Shown here piece after piece: positions 10,412 through 18,216 of a stretch of 64,000 bases of DNA. The notes beneath the pieces were generated by a model. It saw only the letters and a program-made list of their open reading frames with translations. It was not told the origin of the DNA and ran no database searches. Source of the DNA: Pseudobacteriovorax antillogorgiicola (lineage in GTDB: Bacteria > Bdellovibrionota_B > Oligoflexia > Oligoflexales > Oligoflexaceae). The position numbers and the translations under genes are program-made. Every line of letters starts with the position of its first letter. Positions within the stretch are counted from its first letter, which is position 1. The DNA is taken from positions 1 to 64,000 of the forward strand of contig NZ_FWZT01000010.1 in the NCBI RefSeq assembly GCF_900177345.1, written 5' to 3'.

Positions 10412-11531
10412 CAAAGTATTCCGTTTGGGAGAGGATAGCCTCAAAAAATCATCCGGTCATCAAGTGAGCTTCCTGGTGCTGGTTTTCTTAGCTTTGTTGT
10501 CTATTGGTTTGATCAACTTATACAGCGCCAGTGGTGGCAATCATTACTTCTGGGCCCAGCTTCGCAATATGGCAGTTACGGTAGGAGCATTTTTTATCTG
10601 TGGCTGGCTGGTTCCTATTAAAAAAGTGAATTCCTATGCCTACTGGATTGTAGGTACAATTTGCCTCATGCTTCTAGTAGTCCTTGCTCTCGGGCGGATT
10701 GCAGGAGGTGCCCAGCGTTGGATTTCCTTGGGGCCGATTGGCTTTCAGCCATCAGAATTTGCCAAACTGGGCACAGCAATTGTGGTGGCTCGATTCTTTG
10801 CAACCCATAAGAGCGATCTACCCTATCGCATCAGAGACCTTAGCCCGATTCTAGCCATTGTCGGCTTGATCTTTGCGATGATATTCTTACAGCCTGACTT
10901 CGGGACTGCCGGTATCTGCCTTCTAATTGCCGTATCACAAATGGCATTTGTTCGGATCGACCTTCGCAGTATTGCCATCGTTCTGATCTCGTCACCATTG
11001 GTTGCCCTTTTAGGCTGGCATCTGCTTTTGCGACCCTACCAGAAACTTAGGATCTTAAACCTCCTGAATCCTAACCTTGATCCACAAAACACAGGTTATA
11101 ACTCCATTCAATCCTTGATTGCAGTTGGTAGCGGCAACCTGTTTGGCAAGGGCTTCATGCAAGGCACCCAAGCCCACCTAAAATTCCTCCCCGAACGCCA
11201 CACCGACTTTGCCTTCTCGGTCTTCGCCGAAGAGCATGGTTTTTGGGGTGGAGCAGTGGTTTTCGCCCTGTTTGGCTTTCTCACGTTCACCGCCTTGGAC
11301 ATTGCAAAAAACACCAAAGACACATTTTCCGGAATGCTCGCCGTTGGTGTTGCCTCATTCATCTTCTGGGAATTTGTGATCAATGTCGCAATGGTACTCG
11401 GCGTATTCCCCGTTGTGGGCTTGCCTTTACCATTTTTCTCCTATGGTAGCTCCCTCCTTCTAACCGTTTGCGTTGCTCTGGGACTTCTGGTATCGATTAA
11501 CCGCACAAGATACGGACTGTCGAAAACCTAA
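10398..11531 (+). CDS. rodA: peptidoglycan glycosyltransferase RodA
   Basis: RodA is the SEDS-family glycan polymerase working with PBP2. The 377-residue polytopic protein has about ten membrane segments and family strings such as INLYSAS, GGAQRWISLGPIGFQPSEFAK, PDFGTA, LPERHTDFAFSVFAEEHGFWG and GLPLPFFSYGSS. The ATG at 10398 has GAGG at 10388-10391, whereas the earlier in-frame ATG at 10386 has no ribosome site. The start lies inside the end of mrdA. Confidence 0.96.
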   Translation: MPSNSKVFRLGEDSLKKSSGHQVSFLVLVFLALLSIGLINLYSASGGNHYFWAQLRNMAVTVGAFFICGWLVPIKKVNSYAYWIVGTICLMLLVVLALGRIAGGAQRWISLGPIGFQPSEFAKLGTAIVVARFFATHKSDLPYRIRDLSPILAIVGLIFAMIFLQPDFGTAGICLLIAVSQMAFVRIDLRSIAIVLISSPLVALLGWHLLLRPYQKLRILNLLNPNLDPQNTGYNSIQSLIAVGSGNLFGKGFMQGTQAHLKFLPERHTDFAFSVFAEEHGFWGGAVVFALFGFLTFTALDIAKNTKDTFSGMLAVGVASFIFWEFVINVAMVLGVFPVVGLPLPFFSYGSSLLLTVCVALGLLVSINRTRYGLSKT

Positions 11532-11546
11532 TCCCCGGAGGTAAAG

Positions 11547-12530
11547 ATGAAGGCTCTAAACCAGGCTTTGAACGAGATCTCATCGAGTTCAAACGGCCCT
11601 GAGGCAATACGCCAATTTGCTTACTATGGAATGAGCGATTCTCAAAAGGCGCAGTATGTGGCTGAGGGCTTCGAAGCATACCAGGGTAAGGTTAGAGAAT
11701 TACTAAAGAAGGATGAGACTCTTTACATCTTTCATACCGATCGCCTGACTGCCTTCGACAAGTACATCGGCATGGTGCCTTTTAAGGGTGCCATCCTTTC
11801 TGAAATTTCCCGCTTCTGGCTTCAAAACGTAGCGGACATCGCCCCAACTCATTTGGAAGCTGTCATCAATGAGCGAGTGTTAAAGGTAAAAGCTTGCGAG
11901 CCAGTCAAAGCAGAGGTGATTGTACGCGGCTATATGGCAGGTAGTATGCAGCGTGCCTATCAAAAAGGTATCCGTGAGTTTTGTGGGTGTACACTTCCTG
12001 ATGGCTTGCAAGACTACCAACAACTCCCTGAGCCAATCATAACTCCTACGACCAAGGCCGCAGCCTTCGAACATGATGAAGATGCCTCACCAGAAGAGCT
12101 GGTAGCACAAGGGGTTTGCACTGCTGATGAGTGGCAGCAAATATCAGAGCTTGCCTTCAAACTGTTCGCCCGAGGTCAGGAGGTTTATGGGGAAAAAGGC
12201 TGGATTCTGGTCGACACCAAGTATGAGTTCGGCCGGGATAAAAACGGCAAGATTATAGTGATCGATGAAATCCATACCCCAGACTCAAGTCGCCTTTGGG
12301 TCAAAGCTAGTTACGAAGCTCGGGTTAAAGCTGGAGAGGCCCCTGAAATGCTCGATAAGGAAAATGTCCGACGCTTTCTGATAAGTAAGGGATTTAGCGG
12401 GGAAGGCTCTGTTCCGGAAGTTCCTGCTGATGTCTTGGTATCTCTTGCTCAGGTCTACCTTAGAGTCGCCGAGACTCTCAAAGGTGAGCAGCTGCAGATC
12501 AGCCTCAGCCCCGACCATATAACTATCTAA
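11547..12530 (+). CDS. purC: SAICAR synthetase
   Basis: This enzyme of purine synthesis joins CAIR and aspartate to give SAICAR. The 327-residue product has the family strings YQGKVRELLK, DRLTAFDKYIGMVPFKG, EVIVRGYMAGSM, and ILVDTKYEFGRDKNGKI followed by IDEIHTPDSSR. The length and motifs fit the longer (yeast ADE1-like) version rather than the 240-residue enterobacterial form. The start has CGGAGGT just upstream. It sits 15 bases after rodA, so it is probably read from the wall operon, and a strong terminator follows. Confidence 0.95.
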   Translation: MKALNQALNEISSSSNGPEAIRQFAYYGMSDSQKAQYVAEGFEAYQGKVRELLKKDETLYIFHTDRLTAFDKYIGMVPFKGAILSEISRFWLQNVADIAPTHLEAVINERVLKVKACEPVKAEVIVRGYMAGSMQRAYQKGIREFCGCTLPDGLQDYQQLPEPIITPTTKAAAFEHDEDASPEELVAQGVCTADEWQQISELAFKLFARGQEVYGEKGWILVDTKYEFGRDKNGKIIVIDEIHTPDSSRLWVKASYEARVKAGEAPEMLDKENVRRFLISKGFSGEGSVPEVPADVLVSLAQVYLRVAETLKGEQLQISLSPDHITI

Positions 12531-12540
12531 AACTAAAGAA

Positions 12541-12565
12541 GTTGCTTCCCAGGAAGCAACTTTTT
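12541..12565 (+). terminator. rho-independent terminator after purC
   Basis: GTTGCTTC (12541-12548) pairs perfectly with GAAGCAAC (12553-12560) around the CCAG loop and is followed directly by TTTTT (12561-12565). It probably closes the mreB-purC transcription unit. Confidence 0.9.
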
Positions 12566-12618
12566 CATCAATATCTGCCAGCGCTTACCGATGGTCCTCC
12601 CGTACAGGAGGTATGACC

Positions 12619-14130
12619 ATGGTTCAGAAGAAAAAAAGCCCCAGACGGGTCGCCACGACGCAACATCAAGGAACGCCCTCAAGCATCGTCACAGCTCTCA
12701 TTGTGGCGTTGCCCCTATTCACAGCATTTGGAATTCGTGACGCTCTTCTTGCCAATCCCAATCGTCTCGGCCTCTTTACGATGGCCTGCTTGCTGATCCA
12801 AGGACTATTCCTTTGCTTCTTTTGGAAGCGCATCGCAAGTGGCCTTAAATCTTTCGTATCTTATATATTTGTGTTTTCTATTTGGGCCTACATGATTGCT
12901 CAGGCTGTCTCATCTTTTATTCCCATATCTCACTTTTGGATCGGTTTGATACCGTTGGCGTCAGTTGGCGGAATTGGAGTTTTGCTCATGCTTGCCTGGG
13001 CACAAGACTCAGGCAAAAACCCTAGTAACGGCTTAGCTGTCTTAGTAAGCCTGGCCTTGATTGTCACCACAGTTATCAAGATCCAGATGCCTGACACAGA
13101 TTTCAAACCAATGGAGCTTGCCGCAAAAAAACCACCGATCCAAGAATTTGAAGAGGGCACGATTCGAGCAGATGATATGGACGACACCATTCATGCCAGT
13201 GATGACCATGCCAGCGATAATGATCCCGCTGCGAGTGAGCCGAAGCACCTAACAGATACGATAGACAGCTCAATGAGCCATGACTCGCCTGAACCAGAGA
13301 AGTTTCTGCCTGTCGCCAATGAACACTCCCAGCACGATCAGGCACTTCAAAATCGCAACCATGAACAGATATCTGAGAGACCGATACCGAAGATGGCTAA
13401 CGATCGTCATGTGGAAAAGCTACCTACTAAACCAAAGAAACTTAATCCTTCTCCTAGGCCTTCTAAAAAGGCAGCCCGATGGGATTATCGTGGGAACCGT
13501 GGCCCCCATCAATGGGCCAGACTTAGCTCTGATTATAGGGTATGCAATCGTGGGAAAGAGCAGAGTCCCGTGAATATCCCTAGCGCGTGGGATCTATACG
13601 ATCATATTCGAATCTTTAACCGACCGATGGACTACGAAATTGTCGATGATGGCCATGGGATCAAGGTGCAAGTTAAACACGGAATTCAAACCTATATCGC
13701 CAAAAGACCTTATGAACTAAAGGCAATCAGCTTTCATAGCCCCTCTGAGCATCAATACGAGCGACGCTCATTCCCTATGGAGATTCAACTCAGACATGAG
13801 AATAAACAGGGTAAGAAAGCCTTTATCGGGGTGCTAGTCACTGAGGGCAAGCACAATAGCGAACTGGACAAGGTGTTTCAATACCTGCCCAAGTCACGCC
13901 ATCAGCCAATCGCCCCTACGGATGAAAAGATTGATGTAATCAACTTTCTGCCAAAAAGCTTAAAGTCATTTCACTACTTTGGCTCACTCACCCATCCTCC
14001 CTGTACCGAGGGGGTCAATTGGAATGTGCTTAACAACCCGATCGAAATGTCGAAGGAACAGATTCGCTCCTTCAGAGCAAAGTATCGAAACAATGCAAGG
14101 CCCCCACAGCTGCTCTACCATCGCAGCTAG
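12619..14130 (+). CDS. five-TM protein fused to a zinc-ligand-deficient alpha-carbonic anhydrase domain
   Basis: Residues about 1-165 hold five hydrophobic segments (for example LGLFTMACLLIQGLFLCFFW and FWIGLIPLASVGGIGVLLML). With the basic N-terminus inside, the rest would be periplasmic. A charged, His-rich linker follows. Residues about 295-500 are clearly an alpha-carbonic anhydrase: WDYRGNRGPHQW, EQSPVNIPSAW, FHSPSEH, FHYFGSLTHPPCTEGVNW. Compared with the classical FHFH...EMHLVH arrangement, two of three zinc His are replaced (Ser371 and Gln390; only His373 remains), and the Thr199-equivalent is His459. The domain is therefore predicted to be inactive, perhaps a binding domain. ATG 12619 is preferred over 12613 because AGGAGG (12606-12611) is 7 bases away. 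Confidence 0.85.
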   Translation: MVQKKKSPRRVATTQHQGTPSSIVTALIVALPLFTAFGIRDALLANPNRLGLFTMACLLIQGLFLCFFWKRIASGLKSFVSYIFVFSIWAYMIAQAVSSFIPISHFWIGLIPLASVGGIGVLLMLAWAQDSGKNPSNGLAVLVSLALIVTTVIKIQMPDTDFKPMELAAKKPPIQEFEEGTIRADDMDDTIHASDDHASDNDPAASEPKHLTDTIDSSMSHDSPEPEKFLPVANEHSQHDQALQNRNHEQISERPIPKMANDRHVEKLPTKPKKLNPSPRPSKKAARWDYRGNRGPHQWARLSSDYRVCNRGKEQSPVNIPSAWDLYDHIRIFNRPMDYEIVDDGHGIKVQVKHGIQTYIAKRPYELKAISFHSPSEHQYERRSFPMEIQLRHENKQGKKAFIGVLVTEGKHNSELDKVFQYLPKSRHQPIAPTDEKIDVINFLPKSLKSFHYFGSLTHPPCTEGVNWNVLNNPIEMSKEQIRSFRAKYRNNARPPQLLYHRS

Positions 14131-14133
14131 GTG

Positions 14134-14165
14134 CGATGACCTGCTCAGTCATCGTTGCAGGTTTT
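14134..14165 (+). terminator. candidate terminator after carbonic anhydrase-like gene
   Basis: CGATGAC (14134-14140) pairs with GTCATCG (14148-14154) around a 7-base loop; a GTTTTT run starts at 14161. The T-run is separated from the stem by six bases, so efficiency is doubtful. The right arm overlaps the end of the convergent small lipoprotein gene. Confidence 0.4.
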
Positions 14166-14444
14166 TATGCTTAAGACTTCTTTAGGGTAGGTTCCAGGCT
14201 TGACTTCCAGGGTATTATATCTAAAAGGCTTACCGTAAACAGCTTTAGCAAACGGTAGTTTTGCTTTCAGAAGGCAACGCTGCTTGTTGATAACGTAATT
14301 TCGTGCACAAAGAGCGACCCAACCAGGCTCAACCTTACTTGCATCGTCGGGCTCCGGGACCAAATACCACTCACACTTGTCTTTGTGGTACCAATCACAA
14401 CCGACTAAGATCAATGCAAAAATTAACAAGCACCATCTACTCAT
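14145..14444 (-). CDS. small Cys-rich lipoprotein downstream of motB
   Basis: The 99-residue product begins MSRWCLLIFALILVGC, a textbook lipobox (L-V-G-C). A longer TTG start at 14462 is possible, but ATG 14444 has AAGG at a 6-base spacing. The mature part has five further cysteines (CEWYLV, LCARN, QRCLLKA, KTC), suggesting disulfides in the periplasm. It overlaps the 3' end of motB by 8 bases, so it is translationally coupled to the stator genes and may be an accessory of that motor. No family recognised. Confidence 0.72.
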   Translation of the reverse strand: MSRWCLLIFALILVGCDWYHKDKCEWYLVPEPDDASKVEPGWVALCARNYVINKQRCLLKAKLPFAKAVYGKPFRYNTLEVKPGTYPKEVLSIKTCNDD

Positions 14445-15234
14445 AATGTACCTTGATTTCAATGCGTCGGTTCAAGCCTCGGCTTTCCGCAGTGGCGTTG
14501 CTAGCCACAGGGCGGGTATCTGCATAGCCTGCTGCAGATAGTTTAGTCGGGTCAAAGGTGGTTTTGCGAATGAAGAATTTTAAAACGTTGGATGCCCGAA
14601 GAGCAGACAGATCCCAGTTCGATCCCTCTCCGTTAAAGGGAACGTTGTCTGTATGGCCTTCAATGGTGATGGGTCGATTGAGTTCCTGCATCACGCGTGC
14701 CACTTCCTCTAGCTCGTCCAACACTTTCTTATTCTTGATTTTGTAGGAGCCTGGGTTAAAGAAATGAGATGCTAAAAGACGGACTCGAAAGCCATCACGA
14801 TCACGATGAATCGAAATGATTCTTGCTTGGCCTTTTGCTTGAAGCTCTCTAAATCGTTGATTCCCATAAAGCCTCAAATCGATCAATTCAGAGACCTTTT
14901 TCATTTCACGGCCAATAATTTGGGAATAGTCTGAGCTACCGGGAAATTTATTGTCTTCGTGGGGCTCTTCCCGATCCCCTTTCATATTCTCAAAAATACC
15001 GAATCCTGTGTCCGTAGGCCCAACCCGACGATTTTCAGGAATTTCTTCCATGACTTCATTAAATGCTTCCTGAATCGATGCCGCTGCTTGCTCTACCTGG
15101 CTGTCCTTGGCACCCTCTTCTTTCAATGCATAAAGTACCACAAAAACCGCAAACAGCAGGGTCATCATATCAGCAAATGATACTAACCAACGTTCATGGT
15201 TTTCAAATTCAGGGCACTTTTGCTTCTTAGCCAC
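14437..15234 (-). CDS. motB: MotB-type stator protein with OmpA/peptidoglycan-binding domain
   Basis: The 265-residue product begins with HERWLVSFADMMTLLFAVFV, the single MotB membrane helix bearing the ion-binding Asp (in FADMMT). The C-terminal half is an OmpA-like peptidoglycan-binding domain (ITIEGHTDNVPF, SNWDLSALRASNV, RGLNRRIEIKV). The start codon is GTG, with GAGG just upstream. It forms a two-gene unit with motA, 11 bases apart. Whether it serves the flagellum or another motor cannot be told from sequence, since a second MotAB-like pair is present at 45.1-46.6 kb. Confidence 0.92.
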   Translation of the reverse strand: MAKKQKCPEFENHERWLVSFADMMTLLFAVFVVLYALKEEGAKDSQVEQAAASIQEAFNEVMEEIPENRRVGPTDTGFGIFENMKGDREEPHEDNKFPGSSDYSQIIGREMKKVSELIDLRLYGNQRFRELQAKGQARIISIHRDRDGFRVRLLASHFFNPGSYKIKNKKVLDELEEVARVMQELNRPITIEGHTDNVPFNGEGSNWDLSALRASNVLKFFIRKTTFDPTKLSAAGYADTRPVASNATAESRGLNRRIEIKVHYE

Positions 15235-15245
15235 TCAAACCTCGG

Positions 15246-16016
15246 CTAGCCATCTTCACCACCAGCCTTCGACGTGAAGATTCTTAGTTTTTCTTCTATC
15301 ACTTTTGGATTTAAGCCCGAAAGAATACCCTCAATGCCGATAATCACCATTTCATAGGCATAGTTTTGGAGAATTAGCTTTCGTTTAAGCTTCTTGCCAA
15401 CGGGAATGCCCCAAATATTGGCGAATCCTACTCCGTATAGAGTCGCAACGAATGCCACAGATATACCAGGCCCGATAAGCTCTGGTTGATCGAGAACATT
15501 CATAACCTTCATCAAACCAATAACAGCACCCAAAATACCAACCGTTGGAGCCAAGGCACCAAAATCTTCCCAGAACTTGACAAAAACTTCACCCTCTTCC
15601 ATGGCAAAGTGAGCTTGGGTTTCTAGGGTCTCAGTCAAAACATGAGGGTCCGTACCATCCACCGCCATCTTCACCGCGTTTTTTAAAGGATCAAACGTAA
15701 TACCATCGCGCTTTTTCTCCAGGGCTAGAATGGACTCTTTTCGAGCCACCTGAGCTAGGTCAAGGATTTGCTCTAAAATAGCATCCCGGTCCGCTTCAGG
15801 ATTTTTGAGCCAGGTGCCGATAGCTTTGAAGGCATTGATAAAGTCGGGTAAGGGATAAGCGACCAATAACGCCCCAAAGGTGCCACCAATTACAATAAAC
15901 ACAGATGGTGGGTTGATTGCAATTTGTGGAATGAGGTCAGTCGCATGCTTAGCAACCATGCCAGCGATAATCATGCCGAGTGCGACAATGGGCCCCAAGA
16001 GGCTCGATAGATCCAT
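15246..16016 (-). CDS. motA: MotA-type stator protein
   Basis: This 256-residue inner-membrane protein has four hydrophobic segments and typical MotA strings: SVFIVIGGTFGALLVAYPL near the N-terminus, a cytoplasmic loop with RKESILALEKKRDGI, then ALAPTVGILGAVIGLMKVM and GISVAFVATLYGVGFANI in TM3-TM4. With MotB it would form an ion-driven stator. The start has GAGG 8 bases upstream. A 151-base region separates it from the divergent pseudo-receiver gene, which could share a regulatory region. Confidence 0.93.
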   Translation of the reverse strand: MDLSSLLGPIVALGMIIAGMVAKHATDLIPQIAINPPSVFIVIGGTFGALLVAYPLPDFINAFKAIGTWLKNPEADRDAILEQILDLAQVARKESILALEKKRDGITFDPLKNAVKMAVDGTDPHVLTETLETQAHFAMEEGEVFVKFWEDFGALAPTVGILGAVIGLMKVMNVLDQPELIGPGISVAFVATLYGVGFANIWGIPVGKKLKRKLILQNYAYEMVIIGIEGILSGLNPKVIEEKLRIFTSKAGGEDG

Positions 16017-16167
16017 TGGATAACCTCATCCAAAGTGTATAAACACGCATCCCAGGTTCTATTATATCTGTCTCGCCGGAAGCCTAGCAGGTAATTACTG
16101 CCTAAGATGCCTATCAAGCCTCGCGATGATTTTCCGATCGAATTGACAGAACCGCTGAAGGGTCGTC

Positions 16168-17958
16168 ATGAAGGCAAAAAGAATCTACTGGCTCATCGAA
16201 GCCAGGCATATGAACGAACAACATGAAGCAAAGATCAAGCTTCTAAAAAATAATCATATTGTTCCCATTATCCTTCATGACTTCGACTCCCTGTTCGAGC
16301 AATACAATCATAGGCGGACGAGCGTCGTGATCATTGGGGATGAGTTCAATGACAACGACCTATATTCTGGCTTTCAGCATATACTCGACCAACCAGAGCT
16401 AGCAGGTACCCGATTTATTGTTTCCTTATCACGATCAGACAACGATCTCGTCCACAAAGCAGTCCAACTTGGCTTTCGTGATATTCTCCCTTTAGATTTG
16501 CAAGATAAAGCTTGGCTCCAACGATTTGATTTTGCCAGTTCCGGTACGGGTGCGACCTTTGCTCAACCAGTTCCTCAGATGACTCTCAGAAATATTTGTG
16601 CTGTGAATATCCCTGCTCGCATGGTTTGGATCGGTGCAGACCATATACGTTTAGAAACTCGCATGAAAATTGACCCCGGCTCAAAGTTTAAACTCATGGG
16701 CGGTCTAGCGGAGTACTTAGGCACCAAGTGGCTAACCCTTACGGTGGTAGAACACCAGCGCACCAACCTACGCTATCGTTTCTCTGACGCCTACATTTGC
16801 CATTGGAGTTTGCCTGAGGCCCTCAAGACGAAACGAAAAGACCTTCTTGAGGGTCTATTTTATCAAAAAACCAAAGTACCTCATAAAGCTTATGTTGCGA
16901 TCAGTACTTACGACATTCGCAATCAGCTGATTTCCCGACTCAAGTCACCTCAAATTGATATAAACGTCGCGCTCCATAAAAACAGCATGGCTGAAGAACC
17001 TCGATTTTTGAATCCAGATATCGTATTCATCGAGGAAAAGTTGACCAAAGGAGCCAACAAAGAGCTTTTCAACACTATGATGAAGCATATTCGGGACGAT
17101 GCTCCAATCTATATCGTAGGACGAAATATCGATCAAACCTACTACAGTTACTGGGAAGAGCAAAGGCAACAGGAATTCATCTATATGACTCGCTTTACCC
17201 AAAATTTCTCGGCGATCGTGCACCGCAAGTTAGAGAAACTAAATCACGACTCTGAAACTGCCACAACATTCTACATTCGAAAAGATCATGCTCTATCCTT
17301 TGCTGAAATCAATTTATCCGCTCGTTTGGTAAAGATTCACCCAGAATCAGTCGAGCTAGCTGTTCCCTATGAAATAAGCAACTATGGGATCTTAGGAATT
17401 GAGTCACCATTACTACGAAAAGTTTTATCGCGAGCGATCTATGCTAAAGTCACAGCAGCGTTTCACCATGACGACCCAGACATTAGAAACTTCCCTTACC
17501 GAGTGCATGGCTATCTATCAGACTTGCTTAACCAGGATCGAGTAGCACTCGCTGAACATGTTGTGAGGCTCTTTGGGGAGCACATGAAACGTCAGGTTGA
17601 AAATCTCAAGGTAGCCCCCCTTAAATTCGAAGAGCAGCGCACCCCGGCGCCTCAAGCTGAAGACAGCGATATCATTATTTCTCCACCAACAGATGTTCCC
17701 GAGGAAGTTAGTCTCAAGGAAGATGATGTTCCCATTCTCTACCGGCCAAAACCCAAAGACACCCGATCTGGATATCAAAAGTTTGTCGATGGCTTTAAGA
17801 AGTATGGCCGGGATTTGAGAGTCTTAGCCATTGCTATTCTCATCCTTTTAGCATTCTACGCATTCGTCTTCTACGCCCGCCCCCCTGTGACCGAACAAGG
17901 CCGAGTTTACTCCGAGCAGCTACTCAAGTTTCAGCAACGTTTCCAGCAAGATCGCTGA
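16168..17958 (+). CDS. tail-anchored protein with degenerate receiver and PilZ-like domains
   Basis: I do not recognise a named family for this 596-residue protein. Residues 1-130 look like a response-regulator fold without the usual acidic triad and phospho-Asp (VVIIGDEFNDND, GTRFIVSLSRSDND, AVQLGFRDILPLD). Residues about 137-210 have a PilZ-like strand pattern (RMVWIGADHIRLETRM ... PGSKFKL). A second receiver-like block (NPDIVFIEEK ... DAPIYIVGRN) and a second PilZ-like block (ARLVKIHPESVELAVPYEIS) follow. After an acidic/Pro linker comes one membrane helix at about 552-570 (VLAIAILILLAFYAFVFYA) with a 26-residue periplasmic tail. It is divergent from motA and may tie a signalling input to the envelope motor; this is inference. 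Confidence 0.7.
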   Translation: MKAKRIYWLIEARHMNEQHEAKIKLLKNNHIVPIILHDFDSLFEQYNHRRTSVVIIGDEFNDNDLYSGFQHILDQPELAGTRFIVSLSRSDNDLVHKAVQLGFRDILPLDLQDKAWLQRFDFASSGTGATFAQPVPQMTLRNICAVNIPARMVWIGADHIRLETRMKIDPGSKFKLMGGLAEYLGTKWLTLTVVEHQRTNLRYRFSDAYICHWSLPEALKTKRKDLLEGLFYQKTKVPHKAYVAISTYDIRNQLISRLKSPQIDINVALHKNSMAEEPRFLNPDIVFIEEKLTKGANKELFNTMMKHIRDDAPIYIVGRNIDQTYYSYWEEQRQQEFIYMTRFTQNFSAIVHRKLEKLNHDSETATTFYIRKDHALSFAEINLSARLVKIHPESVELAVPYEISNYGILGIESPLLRKVLSRAIYAKVTAAFHHDDPDIRNFPYRVHGYLSDLLNQDRVALAEHVVRLFGEHMKRQVENLKVAPLKFEEQRTPAPQAEDSDIIISPPTDVPEEVSLKEDDVPILYRPKPKDTRSGYQKFVDGFKKYGRDLRVLAIAILILLAFYAFVFYARPPVTEQGRVYSEQLLKFQQRFQQDR

Positions 17959-18216
17959 GATTTAGAAACAACAATAAATTCCTGTTATTATTACTATTAT
18001 ATGCTACACGCCACGATTCAAAAATCTGTAGAAAAACCTGACAGCTCACTATGTCCCGTACAGCCCGATAGCCAAAAAGAGTTCTAATCTGCAACAATCT
18101 TAGGATCTTACGTTTTGGTACGAATGGCCTCCGCCTTGCATTTTGTTTAAGGTACCAGACCCAAGTCTGTTGATCCCGAAGTCGAGCGGAAATTTGTAGA
18201 AGTGGAGCCCGTTACA

